50,343 bases of DNA from a virus. The notes beneath the pieces were generated by a model. The model had not been told where the DNA came from. It did no database searches and was given only the letters and a program-made list of their open reading frames with translations. A program made the translations under genes and the position numbers. Of this stretch, positions 43,635 to 50,343 are shown piece after piece. The stretch is from the IMG/VR virus record IMGVR_UViG_3300032282_001730, positions 1 to 50,343 of that record. One strand, 5' to 3'. Numbering within the stretch: position 1 is the first letter of the stretch; every line of letters starts with the position of its first letter.

Positions 43635-43924
43635 TATTTTTTAACCCTATACTTAATAATTGTTTCTTCATATGGTTCAACTTCATCACATTCAATCATG
43701 TCATCATCATACTCATATGGGCTTTCATCTTGTTGTTCAGTTGCGCCAACACTATAGTAAGTAATGTAATATTTTCCTTTGAATGAAAAGATGTGTTTAT
43801 GATGAATTGACCAACGACTAGTATCATTAATTTCATTTAAAATAGTTTTATATTCATCACCTTTTTCATCCTCATATTCTTCATCCCACAATAATTCTTT
43901 AAGAATTTCTTTTTTAAAAAGCAT
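43634..43924 (-). CDS. Conserved small phage protein
   Basis: 96 aa from ATG 43924, with GGAAGGAAATAAA upstream; an ORF start at 43948 overlaps the preceding gene. ILNEINDTSRWSIHHKHIFS, FKGKYYITYYSVGATEQQDE and SPYEYDDDMIECDEVEPYEE form a pattern widely found in small phage proteins (D-T-S-R-W-S ... Y-S-x-G-A-T-E-x-Q-D-E-x-P-x-E), function unknown. Confidence 0.75.
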   Translation of the reverse strand: MLFKKEILKELLWDEEYEDEKGDEYKTILNEINDTSRWSIHHKHIFSFKGKYYITYYSVGATEQQDESPYEYDDDMIECDEVEPYEETIIKYRVKK

Positions 43925-43938
43925 TTTATTTCCTTCCA

Positions 43939-44151
43939 TTAAGGCCAAATACAGACCGCTTGTTCAGAGGCAACATCTTTAACTTCTTCAAAATCCTCTA
44001 AATTAAATGCCATTCTGTCATCAGAATCATATAACATAATTCTTACATCCTGAACTTTATCGAAATAATTACCTTCAGCATCACTTGATAAAATTACATT
44101 CATGTCACCATCAAATGATTGTAAATATTCAATTAATTCTTTTACTTTCAT
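43939..44151 (-). CDS. Conserved small phage protein
   Basis: 70 aa. MKVKELIEYLQSFDGDMNVI, LSSDAEGNYFDKVQDV and ASEQAVCIWP: the V-x-x-L-I-x-x-L-x-x-F-D-x-D-x-x-V ... S-D-x-E-G-N pattern is a common phage family of unknown function. It overlaps the 3' end of the primase gene by 23 bp. Confidence 0.75.
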   Translation of the reverse strand: MKVKELIEYLQSFDGDMNVILSSDAEGNYFDKVQDVRIMLYDSDDRMAFNLEDFEEVKDVASEQAVCIWP

Positions 44152-45175
44152 TTTTAAATCCTTTCACTTTATTCCATTTTTTAAGTTTTAATATCCCGGC
44201 TAAATCTTTAAATGTATTTTGTTTAATAATAAACATAATATCATTACTACTCATACCAGATTTAATCATATCATTAATATCTTTATGTTCTAATGTATCC
44301 GGCCAGATTACTATTTGCAATCCATTATTCAAACATGCTTCCATTTTACGAATAATTTCACTATTACGTGGTTGATTGTCAAATATGACAACTGCATTAT
44401 TATAGATATTTGGTAAATCAAAAGTAAAATCTGATCCCGCCATTCCTAAAGAATTTGGAATAAACAATGAATCAATTGGTCCCTCTAAAATATAATAACG
44501 TCTATTATAATCAATTGTATCCAATCCATAAATTTTGGGATAATTATCATTTAAAATAATTGAATAATATTTTGGCTCAATATTACCAAAACTTCTACCT
44601 TGCACAGCATACATTTTTTTGTCTTTATCAAAAAAAGGAATAACTAAACGGGGTTCATCATATACTGCGTCAAATTTTCCAGGTAATAATTCATTAATCC
44701 AAGATTTAAATTTTGGTGTATAATATAATTTATAATGAAATTTTTCTGGAATCTGTCGTTCATTTACATAAATTTTAGCTGGATGATTTGCTTTTAATTG
44801 TGAAATTTTTTTAATATTAGTTAATCTTTTATCATTAAAATGAATTGCATCCATTTTAATTTTTTCTATTTTTTGTTCAATATGTTCAGTGGACGCCGTT
44901 TCAAAAAATCTTTCGCGAACATATTCTGAATGTAATAATAAATTAAATTTTTTTAAGAAATTGTCAAATCCCATGCTTTCGCCACAATTATGACAATATC
45001 CATTAAATCCATTTTCTTTTTCAAAGAAATAAAATCTAGCCTTTAATTTATTTTTTGTGCTATCCCCACAAAATGGGCAACTACAATTAGCAAGAATAGA
45101 ACTTTTCCATTTAAAGTTTCGTAATCCTGCCGAACATAAATCAATATATTTACGATCTAACCATAAAGATGACAT
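44129..45175 (-). CDS. 61: DNA primase gp61
   Basis: 348 aa (T4: 342). SSLWLDRKYIDLCSAGLRNF and the zinc finger CSCPFCGDSTKNKLKARFYF with GYCHNCGESMGFDNFLKKF match T4 gp61. LVIPFFDKDKKMYAVQGRSF and YILEGPIDSLFIPNSLGMAG (TOPRIM E-G-P-I-D) and VVIFDNQPRNSEII (D-x-x) are the catalytic TOPRIM blocks. It works with gp41 to prime lagging-strand synthesis. Its own promoter lies at 45209-45237. Confidence 0.93.
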   Translation of the reverse strand: MSSLWLDRKYIDLCSAGLRNFKWKSSILANCSCPFCGDSTKNKLKARFYFFEKENGFNGYCHNCGESMGFDNFLKKFNLLLHSEYVRERFFETASTEHIEQKIEKIKMDAIHFNDKRLTNIKKISQLKANHPAKIYVNERQIPEKFHYKLYYTPKFKSWINELLPGKFDAVYDEPRLVIPFFDKDKKMYAVQGRSFGNIEPKYYSIILNDNYPKIYGLDTIDYNRRYYILEGPIDSLFIPNSLGMAGSDFTFDLPNIYNNAVVIFDNQPRNSEIIRKMEACLNNGLQIVIWPDTLEHKDINDMIKSGMSSNDIMFIIKQNTFKDLAGILKLKKWNKVKGFKNESKRIN

Positions 45176-45208
45176 TAATTATATACTCTTTTTGTTTATG
45201 ACAAGTAG

Positions 45209-45237
45209 AGTATACCACTATATGATTACCGTGTCAA
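45209..45237 (-). promoter_or_regulatory. Sigma70-type promoter for the primase unit
   Basis: On the minus strand TTGACA (45232-45237) and TATACT (45209-45214), 17-bp spacer, 33 bp before the ATG of gene 61 and adjoining the stop codon of the preceding virion-cluster gene. Confidence 0.85.
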
Positions 45238-45567
45238 CTAGATTTTGAACACAAATTTATAAATTACTGGTGATAAAAAAATTATTATAGCAAATACACC
45301 ATATACATACCATCTAAATTGCTCTAAATGATCGACTCTTTTATTTAATTCGGTCAATTCTTCTTTAATTAATATATTATCTTTATCTTTATATTCAAAT
45401 TTCATTTCATGTATTGCTATTATATGTTTTAACGATGTAGATATATCTACTAATTTTTCAAAACTAGTTTCTAATTTAGATAATACATCTGCTATTTTAT
45501 TTAAGTCATGTTCTAATACTGTTATTCTAGTATCAAGACTTAATTCCGCTTTATTATTATCTATCAT
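45238..45567 (-). CDS. Coiled-coil protein with C-terminal membrane anchor (XhlA-like)
   Basis: 109 aa. A long heptad-repeat N-terminal region (RITVLEHDLNKIADVLSKLE, ELTELNKRVDHLEQF) ends in a single transmembrane helix (WYVYGVFAIIIFLSPVIYKF) and a basic tail. This topology matches hemolysin-XhlA-like and other phage lysis accessory proteins. It overlaps the holin-like gene by 11 bp, which supports a lysis role. Confidence 0.65.
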   Translation of the reverse strand: MIDNNKAELSLDTRITVLEHDLNKIADVLSKLETSFEKLVDISTSLKHIIAIHEMKFEYKDKDNILIKEELTELNKRVDHLEQFRWYVYGVFAIIIFLSPVIYKFVFKI

Positions 45568-46063
45568 TTTTGGTTTTATCTATTGATGAACCATAATAGT
45601 AGCCAAATACCATAGCAATAATAGCATCCAATGTTCCTAATGCTCTCATTACAATCTCCCTCATTTCTTGTGGTAAAATATGGCCAGACACTAGCCATAA
45701 TTGGATTGCAATATATAGACCAGTAACAATATATGCTAAGTATTTATTTGTATTATCTTTAAGTTGAATTTCTCTATTACGAGCAGAATCTAGATTAGCA
45801 TTATTTAATTCTTGAACATTTACTTGCAATTTTTTCATTTGTAGAGCAAAATCTTGTTCAAGTTGTTTAAATTTAAAAAGCATTTCTGGATCAGCATTAG
45901 TAACTTTTTCTAATACTTCTTTTTCTGGAGTAGCAGGATCAAGTCCTAATATATTAATTAATGATTTTACAGCAACACCTCCTAATGGCCCACCTAAAGC
46001 AGTAGCTACAGTGGGGGCAACAGTGGATAGTATTTCTTTAGCTGTTTTTAATAAATCTTCCAT
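45557..46063 (-). CDS. Holin (3-TM, gene-transfer-agent type)
   Basis: 168 aa. LLKTAKEILSTVAPTVATAL, GGPLGGVAVKSLINILGL and a polar charged middle (LEQDFALQMKKLQVNVQEL) precede two clear C-terminal transmembrane segments (LAYIVTGLYIAIQLWLVSG and IVMRALGTLDAIIAMVFGYY), ending in YYGSSIDK. This is the layout of the 3TM holin family known from alphaproteobacterial GTAs and phages. It would release the GH19 endolysin encoded at 19953-20582. Confidence 0.82.
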   Translation of the reverse strand: MEDLLKTAKEILSTVAPTVATALGGPLGGVAVKSLINILGLDPATPEKEVLEKVTNADPEMLFKFKQLEQDFALQMKKLQVNVQELNNANLDSARNREIQLKDNTNKYLAYIVTGLYIAIQLWLVSGHILPQEMREIVMRALGTLDAIIAMVFGYYYGSSIDKTKNDR

Positions 46064-46505
46064 CCTTATTATCTTTCTTTATTAATGGTGTTTTACGGAT
46101 CAAAAAAAGCATTGGATTATCTTTTTGAGCAATACCACTTGAAACATTAACAGGTGCTTCTGATTCTTTTAATAAAGAAGATATAAAAGATTGTGCCGAC
46201 ATATTTTTAATAAAAAAGTTTTGTGGAGATTTTTCTATAATTTTTTTAATACGTAATATTAATAAATCAAATTTTGTGAAAGATTTATTTTGTACAAAAT
46301 TCATTTTTTTACGAGAAATTAAAATATTTCCATTTTTATCAATTACACCAGATGTAAATGCAGGCCATTTATCAAAGGGCATTAAAAAACGAATTAAAAA
46401 TTCATAGCAATAAACGTTATTCATTTCCTTATCATCAGGAAAACGAATATTTTTTTTAATACCATAAACATTTAATATATTTTGTATATTATTATCATTA
46501 TCCAT
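46038..46505 (-). CDS. Conserved T4-like phage protein (virion cluster)
   Basis: 155 aa. NVYCYEFLIRFLMPFDKWPA then FTSGVIDKNGNILISRKKM and FTKFDLLILRIKKIIEKSP resemble a conserved T4-like protein with Y-x-F-L-x-x-x-x-x-P-F-x-x-x-x-A-F-x-x-G-I-I-D-x-x-G-K ... F-x-R-L-x-x-x-x-K-x-L-L. It occurs beside structural genes in cyanophages, probably virion- or packaging-related. The N-terminus overlaps the preceding gene by 8 bp and the C-terminus overlaps the holin gene. Confidence 0.65.
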   Translation of the reverse strand: MDNDNNIQNILNVYGIKKNIRFPDDKEMNNVYCYEFLIRFLMPFDKWPAFTSGVIDKNGNILISRKKMNFVQNKSFTKFDLLILRIKKIIEKSPQNFFIKNMSAQSFISSLLKESEAPVNVSSGIAQKDNPMLFLIRKTPLIKKDNKDGRFIKNS

Positions 46506-46893
46506 CTTTTTGCCTAAGAATAGTTATTATAAGATCATCCATTTGTATATCAATAGTATTAATATTTATGCTATTGATATTATACACAATTGGTGGCACT
46601 TTTTTTAAAAATATTAAAAATGTTTTGAGAATGGATAAATGATCATTTAATTTTAAAAATAAAATTCTAGTTATTGCCCCCTCATCAAAAACATTATATA
46701 AAACAATTAAATGGTTTAATACTAATCTTTTTTGTATTAAACCATTCTTTTTATATTTATTAAAAATTCTTTTTAAATAAACAATTCTTTCTAAGTCATC
46801 ATAAAATTCTTTAGTGCTACTACAATTATTATTGTTATAATTTTTTGCAGCATATAAAATATAATTTTTTTCAGTCAAATTTTCATTATTCAT
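46498..46893 (-). CDS. Conserved T4-like phage protein (virion cluster)
   Basis: 131 aa. NYILYAAKNYNNNNCSSTKE, FYDDLERIVYLKRIFNKYKK, NGLIQKRLVLNHLIVLYNVF and LNDHLSILKTFLIFLKKVP fit a conserved helical protein of T4-like phages (Y-A-x-x-x-Y ... F-x-x-D-L-x-R-I-x-Y-I-K ... L-I-L-N-H-I-I-x-L-x-N-V-F). It is regularly found next to the previous protein. Function unknown. Confidence 0.65.
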   Translation of the reverse strand: MNNENLTEKNYILYAAKNYNNNNCSSTKEFYDDLERIVYLKRIFNKYKKNGLIQKRLVLNHLIVLYNVFDEGAITRILFLKLNDHLSILKTFLIFLKKVPPIVYNINSININTIDIQMDDLIITILRQKDG

Positions 46894-46896
46894 AAA

Positions 46897-47184
46897 TTAA
46901 AAAGTTTCTAATGGGATTCTTCGTAAAACATTGTTAGAAATTGCAATATACAAATGCGTATTACTAAAGAATATTGTTCCTTTAGTATTAGTTTCTGTAT
47001 TACTAACTGCAATATGTGTATTACCCAAAATTAAATTATTAACGATAATAGTGTCCACATTCGAAAATAATGTGGACACTAATAATTTACTTGTTTGGGA
47101 TTGAGTATTCGGGTTAGTTACCGCAACTAAAAAATCATTAGATGAAATACTATTAGTTGTCGGTAACTTAGATAATTTAGTCAT
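46897..47184 (-). CDS. Probable virion structural protein
   Basis: 95 aa. LSKLPTTNSISSNDFLVAVT and NPNTQSQTSKLLVSTLFSNV look like the N-terminal attachment segment of phage fibre or tail decoration proteins (S-S-D-F-L-V-x-x). The remainder is beta-rich and Asn/Thr-rich (ILGNTHIAVSNTETNTKGTI). Its start overlaps the preceding gene's stop. Structural role inferred from sequence style and position. Confidence 0.55.
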   Translation of the reverse strand: MTKLSKLPTTNSISSNDFLVAVTNPNTQSQTSKLLVSTLFSNVDTIIVNNLILGNTHIAVSNTETNTKGTIFFSNTHLYIAISNNVLRRIPLETF

Positions 47185-48041
47185 TAGGCATCAGGAAGAA
47201 TTGAATCATCAGATGCATCACCAGTAAGTGAACCCATAGCAACTAATGTTTCGTATGTTACACGACCCGCACGACCGCCTGTGCCGACTGTTCTTACCAC
47301 CCACCCAGCATGGGTTACACCATTATTTTTAGCACCACCAACAGTAATAACCCCTGTTGCTTGAACACCTGTTAATGCATGGCCTGTTTCGGTTAACCCT
47401 TTAGTCAATGTAATTCTGCTACCAGTTGGCGAATTAGCAAGAGCAACTACAGTAGAATTAGCAAATTGAACATAATATGTTGTTCCGCTTGTTAATCCAG
47501 AAATAGCTGTATTATTTGTTGCTACTTGATATACGAGTGGATCACCAATTACGAATGCCCCAGCAGATGAAATAGTAATTACGCTATTTGCACCATTTGT
47601 ACCATTATCAGGACCGGCAGTTACCGCAGTATTTGCATTAAATGTAGTATTTGCAGGTGCGGCAATTACAACAGTTGGTTTTGTTACATAACCACTGCCC
47701 GCTACTGCAACATTTAATGCAGAAATTTTACCAGTAGAATTAGCTGTAGCATTTGCAGTGCCACTAGTTCCACCATTAGTTACTGTTAATGTAACCGCAG
47801 CATTTGCTGTATAACCAGTGCCCGCATAGGTAATAATGCCTGATACAAGATTACCAGAGGCAACATTTGCTTCTGTAGTATCAACCCCAAACATACCAAC
47901 AATTTTGTTTGATATAAATGCACTAACAGTAGTATTACCAAATAAGGCATCTCTATTAGCAGAATTAGCAGTTTTATTAAATTGTGACGGAGCCCATAAT
48001 ACTGAATTAGACGCTACATCATTTTTATTAAATTGAGCCAT
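47184..48041 (-). CDS. Probable virion structural protein (Ala/Thr/Gly/Asn-rich)
   Basis: 285 aa. It starts AQFNKNDVASNSVLWAPSQF, the first block of a structural protein that I recall from T4-like cyanophages and pelagiphages. Repetitive beta-strand modules follow: GIITYAGTGYTANAAVTLTV and NVAVAGSGYVTKPTVVI share a G-x-G-Y-x-x-x-P/A motif, then GDPLVYQVATNNTAISGLTS with GTTYYVQFANSTVVALA. The C-terminal GWVVRTVGTGGRAGRVTYET and LVAMGSLTGDASDDSILPD are also typical. Low-complexity composition fits a capsid-surface or tail decoration protein. Confidence 0.75.
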   Translation of the reverse strand: MAQFNKNDVASNSVLWAPSQFNKTANSANRDALFGNTTVSAFISNKIVGMFGVDTTEANVASGNLVSGIITYAGTGYTANAAVTLTVTNGGTSGTANATANSTGKISALNVAVAGSGYVTKPTVVIAAPANTTFNANTAVTAGPDNGTNGANSVITISSAGAFVIGDPLVYQVATNNTAISGLTSGTTYYVQFANSTVVALANSPTGSRITLTKGLTETGHALTGVQATGVITVGGAKNNGVTHAGWVVRTVGTGGRAGRVTYETLVAMGSLTGDASDDSILPDA

Positions 48042-48054
48042 TTTGTTTTTTACC

Positions 48055-48309
48055 TTATCTTTTTGCTATTGAGAGAAACGATTTAAATGAAGCGCGCATT
48101 TGTTGGGCAACTTTTGCTTTTTCAAATGGCGATAATTTTTCATAATAAGTCAATGCCCTTTTAGCTAATGATGGTTCAATAGTAGCTTGGGTTCCATCCT
48201 CAAATGAATAATCAACTGCGGCATCACTAGAAATAGCTTTTTGTAATGCTTTTGTAATACGACTACTTGATTTAATTTTACCTGTATGGGTAGCTACGGC
48301 TTGTGTCAT
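48055..48309 (-). CDS. Small virion-cluster protein
   Basis: 84 aa. SRITKALQKAISSDAAVDYS, FEDGTQATIEPSLAKRALTY and YEKLSPFEKAKVAQQMRASF: an N-terminal basic helix, a short D-G-T-x-x-x-I hairpin and a helical C-terminus. Similar small proteins lie in the head-gene region of T4-like marine phages; a prohead-core role is possible. It starts one base after the neighbour's stop region. Confidence 0.6.
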   Translation of the reverse strand: MTQAVATHTGKIKSSSRITKALQKAISSDAAVDYSFEDGTQATIEPSLAKRALTYYEKLSPFEKAKVAQQMRASFKSFLSIAKR

Positions 48310-48310
48310 G

Positions 48311-49567
48311 TTAATCTTCTTTTACTTTTGGGTTTAAGATTATATTTTCGTTTCCGGGATTTAAATTATTTAAATAATCAAATATACTATTTATATAGTC
48401 AAAAGCAGTAGAAATTTTAGTTTCCATCCAATCTTCAATTTGAACATTTGATTTAAGCAACATTGATAATTTAACTGCTCTATCCGCTGTCATCATCAAT
48501 GTTGCTTGAATTGTTTCTGGATTATTTTGTGTATCATAATTAATAGAAGAGCTATTCGATCCAACAGGAAGTTGGTTCACAACATTATCGGATGACTCAG
48601 CTACGAAAAAATTTAGAACCATTTCTGGCATATTTTTTTCAATACCATGTTCAAAAAGTACATCATATGTATTTTCAGAAATAGTCAAAATTTCACCAAG
48701 TCCAAATTTTGCATGATAAACAAAATTTTCATTAGCTGCATTTGACATTCTTTGTTTAATACGTTCTGCGGCAACTCTTTTTTGAGCACGCATTGGATCA
48801 TTTTCATCTCCAGCGGCAGTTGATGTATCTTGGCCTTTTGATAAATTAAGAGAAATTTTATTTAAATCATCAGCAGACATTTCTGGTGTTTTTGGTGTAA
48901 TTGTAGCAATTTTAGGTGCAATTTTTGCTGCTTTTGGTGCTGCGGTAGCATCAGAACCAATACCACCTTTTCCTAATGGTTTTGTTAAATCAACACTTGG
49001 AGGAGCAATTGCTTCGCTATCTTGTCCGGTTACAGTGGGAGATTTAGGAGAAGATGATGGTTTAATTTCCATAGTAGGAATATTATCAATAGCATTTTGT
49101 GCTCTATTAAATAAACCTGTTGGGCCACCTTCTCCGGTTTGGCCGCGTGGCCTTGTAGGTAATGGCATATCAATTTTAGATTGATCTGTAATTTGGGGAT
49201 TTTTAGGAGAAGGTGAAAGTTGCGGTTTAATTGTTCCAGATGGTGGTTTTATTCCCCCGCCCCGCAACATTCTTCCTACTACATCACCAATTACACCAAA
49301 TGTGTTTGGTGTAATTTTAAATTCATTAATTTGGGTTTCTTCTTGTGATAATTGTCTTTTTTGAATTAAAGATGACGCATCTGATTCAGGCGTAGATGCC
49401 GGTTTTTGAAATAATTGTTCTTTTGGAACCTTTTTTATTTGTGGTTTTGGCTCAATTTCAACATTATCAAGAGTTCCAAGATCAACAACAGGTTTATTAT
49501 TAATTTTTGCTGCTGCTTCAATAAGACTATCTGATAATCCTAATCTTTTTCGTAATGATTGTGTCAT
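48311..49567 (-). CDS. Putative prohead-core or virion-associated protein with Pro-rich middle
   Basis: 418 aa. The N-terminus MTQSLRKRLGLSDSLIEAAA is helical; residues about 110-260 are Pro/Lys/Ser-rich and disordered (IKPQLSPSPKNPQ, PSSSPKSPTVTGQDSEAIAP). A folded region follows (ENFVYHAKFGLGEILTISEN, YDVLFEHGIEKNMPEMVLNF). The C-terminus ends in LLKSNVQIEDWMETKISTAF with DYINSIFDYL, which matches the E-W-x-x-x-K-I-T-x-A-x-D-Y-I-x-x-x-x-D-Y-L motif of many T4-like head-associated proteins. A scaffold or core role is inferred. Confidence 0.6.
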   Translation of the reverse strand: MTQSLRKRLGLSDSLIEAAAKINNKPVVDLGTLDNVEIEPKPQIKKVPKEQLFQKPASTPESDASSLIQKRQLSQEETQINEFKITPNTFGVIGDVVGRMLRGGGIKPPSGTIKPQLSPSPKNPQITDQSKIDMPLPTRPRGQTGEGGPTGLFNRAQNAIDNIPTMEIKPSSSPKSPTVTGQDSEAIAPPSVDLTKPLGKGGIGSDATAAPKAAKIAPKIATITPKTPEMSADDLNKISLNLSKGQDTSTAAGDENDPMRAQKRVAAERIKQRMSNAANENFVYHAKFGLGEILTISENTYDVLFEHGIEKNMPEMVLNFFVAESSDNVVNQLPVGSNSSSINYDTQNNPETIQATLMMTADRAVKLSMLLKSNVQIEDWMETKISTAFDYINSIFDYLNNLNPGNENIILNPKVKED

Positions 49568-49577
49568 TGTTAATCCT

Positions 49578-50343
49578 CTATTTATATTTTTTCATATTAT
49601 TTATTGATTTACATTTTTCTTCATAATATACTCTAAAATTTTTTAATTTTTTACGTCGCTCTAATTGTTGCCCAGGTGTTACTTCAGTATATGCTTTTAC
49701 TATATCATCTGTTCCAATTTCATGTGGTCTACTTTGTAAACATGGATCATATGATTGTGTAATTATTTGTGGATTTTTATTTAAAATCATAGCATTTTGT
49801 GATCTAATTCTTTTAATATTAGATAAAGATGTTTCTTTATATGTTTTATTTTTTGAATCAATAGTAGGTGCGGTATCACCACGAACAATCGGATCATATG
49901 ATTGTGTAATAAATGTGGGTATTGTTGATAATTCGTGGGCATTTTGTGTTCTAATTCTTTTAATATTAGATAAAGATGATTCTTTATATTTTTTATTTTT
50001 TGGATCAATAGTGAGAGCGGTATCTCCACGAATAATTGGAATACCTTTATTATCAAAAGTTTGATCTGGAGATGTATCAGTATCAATATCTATTCCACCT
50101 TTTATTTTAGGTCTCCATCTAAAAGGTAAATTACCGCCTTTTGGTGGTATATCAATTTTTGTGTCTGATCTTGGTTCAGGCATAGGAATAGGAATAGGAA
50201 TAGGTTTTGGTTCTTCTATTGTTTTAGGAATAGGTTTTGGTTTTTCTATTGGTTGAGGGGTAGGTTTATAAGGTTCTACTGGTCTAACTGGTGCAGGAGT
50301 AGGTTCTACTGGTCTAACTGGTGCAGGAGTAGGTTCTACTGGT
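49578..50343 (-). CDS. Proline-rich repeat protein, 5' end beyond the window
   Basis: The frame is open from the right edge to the stop at 49578; the ATG at 50181-50183 is internal and has no ribosome binding site. The visible N-terminal part is almost entirely Pro-rich (repeats of VEPTPAPVRP, then KPTPQPIEKPKPIP and IPIPIPMPEP). It is followed by a basic region and a 48-51-residue duplication (IRGDTALTIDPKNKKY ... TQSYDP and IVRGDTAPTIDSKNKTY ... TQSYDP). The C-terminus is basic (QQLERRKKLKNFRVYYEEKC). An extended, disordered virion or core protein is likely; no family recognised. Confidence 0.6.
   Translation of the reverse strand, partial: PVEPTPAPVRPVEPTPAPVRPVEPYKPTPQPIEKPKPIPKTIEEPKPIPIPIPMPEPRSDTKIDIPPKGGNLPFRWRPKIKGGIDIDTDTSPDQTFDNKGIPIIRGDTALTIDPKNKKYKESSLSNIKRIRTQNAHELSTIPTFITQSYDPIVRGDTAPTIDSKNKTYKETSLSNIKRIRSQNAMILNKNPQIITQSYDPCLQSRPHEIGTDDIVKAYTEVTPGQQLERRKKLKNFRVYYEEKCKSINNMKKYK
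49787..50035 (-). repeat. Coding duplication of about 150 bp
   Basis: Two near-copies within the Pro-rich gene encode RGDTA-TID-KNK-YKE-SLSNIKRIR-QNA, separated by a divergent linker ending ITQSYDP. The copies differ mainly at third positions and a few residues, indicating an internal duplication. Confidence 0.85.
50259..50343. repeat. 30-bp tandem repeat encoding VEPTPAPVRP
   Basis: The 30-bp unit starting GGTTCTACTGG and ending GCAGGAGTA occurs at least twice in tandem with a partial third copy, and continues out of the window. It encodes ten-residue Pro-rich repeats in the minus-strand gene. Confidence 0.85.

Noticed and set aside
49578-49585. TATAAATA (minus strand) as a late promoter for the 48311-49567 gene
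   Set aside because: It is only about 10 bp from the ATG, so RNA starting there would lack the ribosome binding site.

Overview
The window is about 50 kb of a strictly lytic-type, T4-like (Tevenvirinae-related) myovirus genome. The diagnostic block is the T4 replisome cluster in its canonical order on the minus strand: sliding clamp 45, clamp loader 44 and 62, regA, DNA polymerase 43, uvsX and helicase 41. Primase 61, class Ia ribonucleotide reductase (nrdA, nrdB), dCMP deaminase, ThyX, a 3-TM holin and virion or scaffold-like genes also belong to this phage type. Base composition is AT-rich (roughly 30% GC by eye), except for one GC-rich island at about 2.56-4.97 kb. An alphaproteobacterial host is an inference. 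It rests on a secreted Cys-rich protein (26196-26552) that resembles proteins I associate with Rhizobiales, and on a ParB parS-like 16-mer.

Layout. (a) 1-2.5 kb: small early-type genes, each behind a near-identical TTGACA-17-TATATT promoter, then a non-coding stretch with a parS-like palindrome and a helically phased GTGAA array. (b) 2.56-4.97 kb: GC-rich island with a UvrD-type helicase, two small genes and two terminators. (c) 5.25-6.7 kb: five unknown minus-strand genes. (d) 6.8-10.4 kb: plus-strand genes including a methyltransferase, a GT9-like glycosyltransferase, a membrane protein and an ADP-ribosyltransferase-like protein. (e) 10.4-14.1 kb: a frameshifted DUF932 gene and two minus-strand late-type genes. 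(f) 14.1-25.1 kb: replication operon. (g) 25.2-35.8 kb: plus-strand accessory operon with four tRNA genes and one tRNA remnant, many small genes, two SpeD-family genes, a VWA protein, an RlpA-like protein, a SpoU methyltransferase and a glutaredoxin. (h) 35.8-42.9 kb: nucleotide-metabolism operon (thyX, nrdA, nrdB, dCMP deaminase) with a GT4 glycosyltransferase and a GIY-YIG protein. (i) 43-45.2 kb: primase and small genes. (j) 45.2-50.3 kb: holin and virion-type genes running off the right edge.

Most notable: UvsX is a fractured gene whose halves end and begin with complementary split-intein halves (N-intein 91 aa, C-intein 39 aa). The 111-bp gap between them retains a decayed homing-endonuclease zinc-finger reading frame. 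ThyX carries a complete HNH-containing intein exactly before the serine of its RHRX7S signature. DNA polymerase 43 is split into two ORFs sharing ATGA. A 15-bp perfect inverted repeat upstream of the gene at 13082-14074 buries its ribosome binding site and contains a late-promoter-like CTAAATA, the arrangement known from T4 genes e and soc. Five proteins share a short N-terminal peptide resembling the T4 capsid-targeting sequence, one of them ADP-ribosyltransferase-like, as T4 Alt is. Two genes (DUF932, DUF3307) are each interrupted once.
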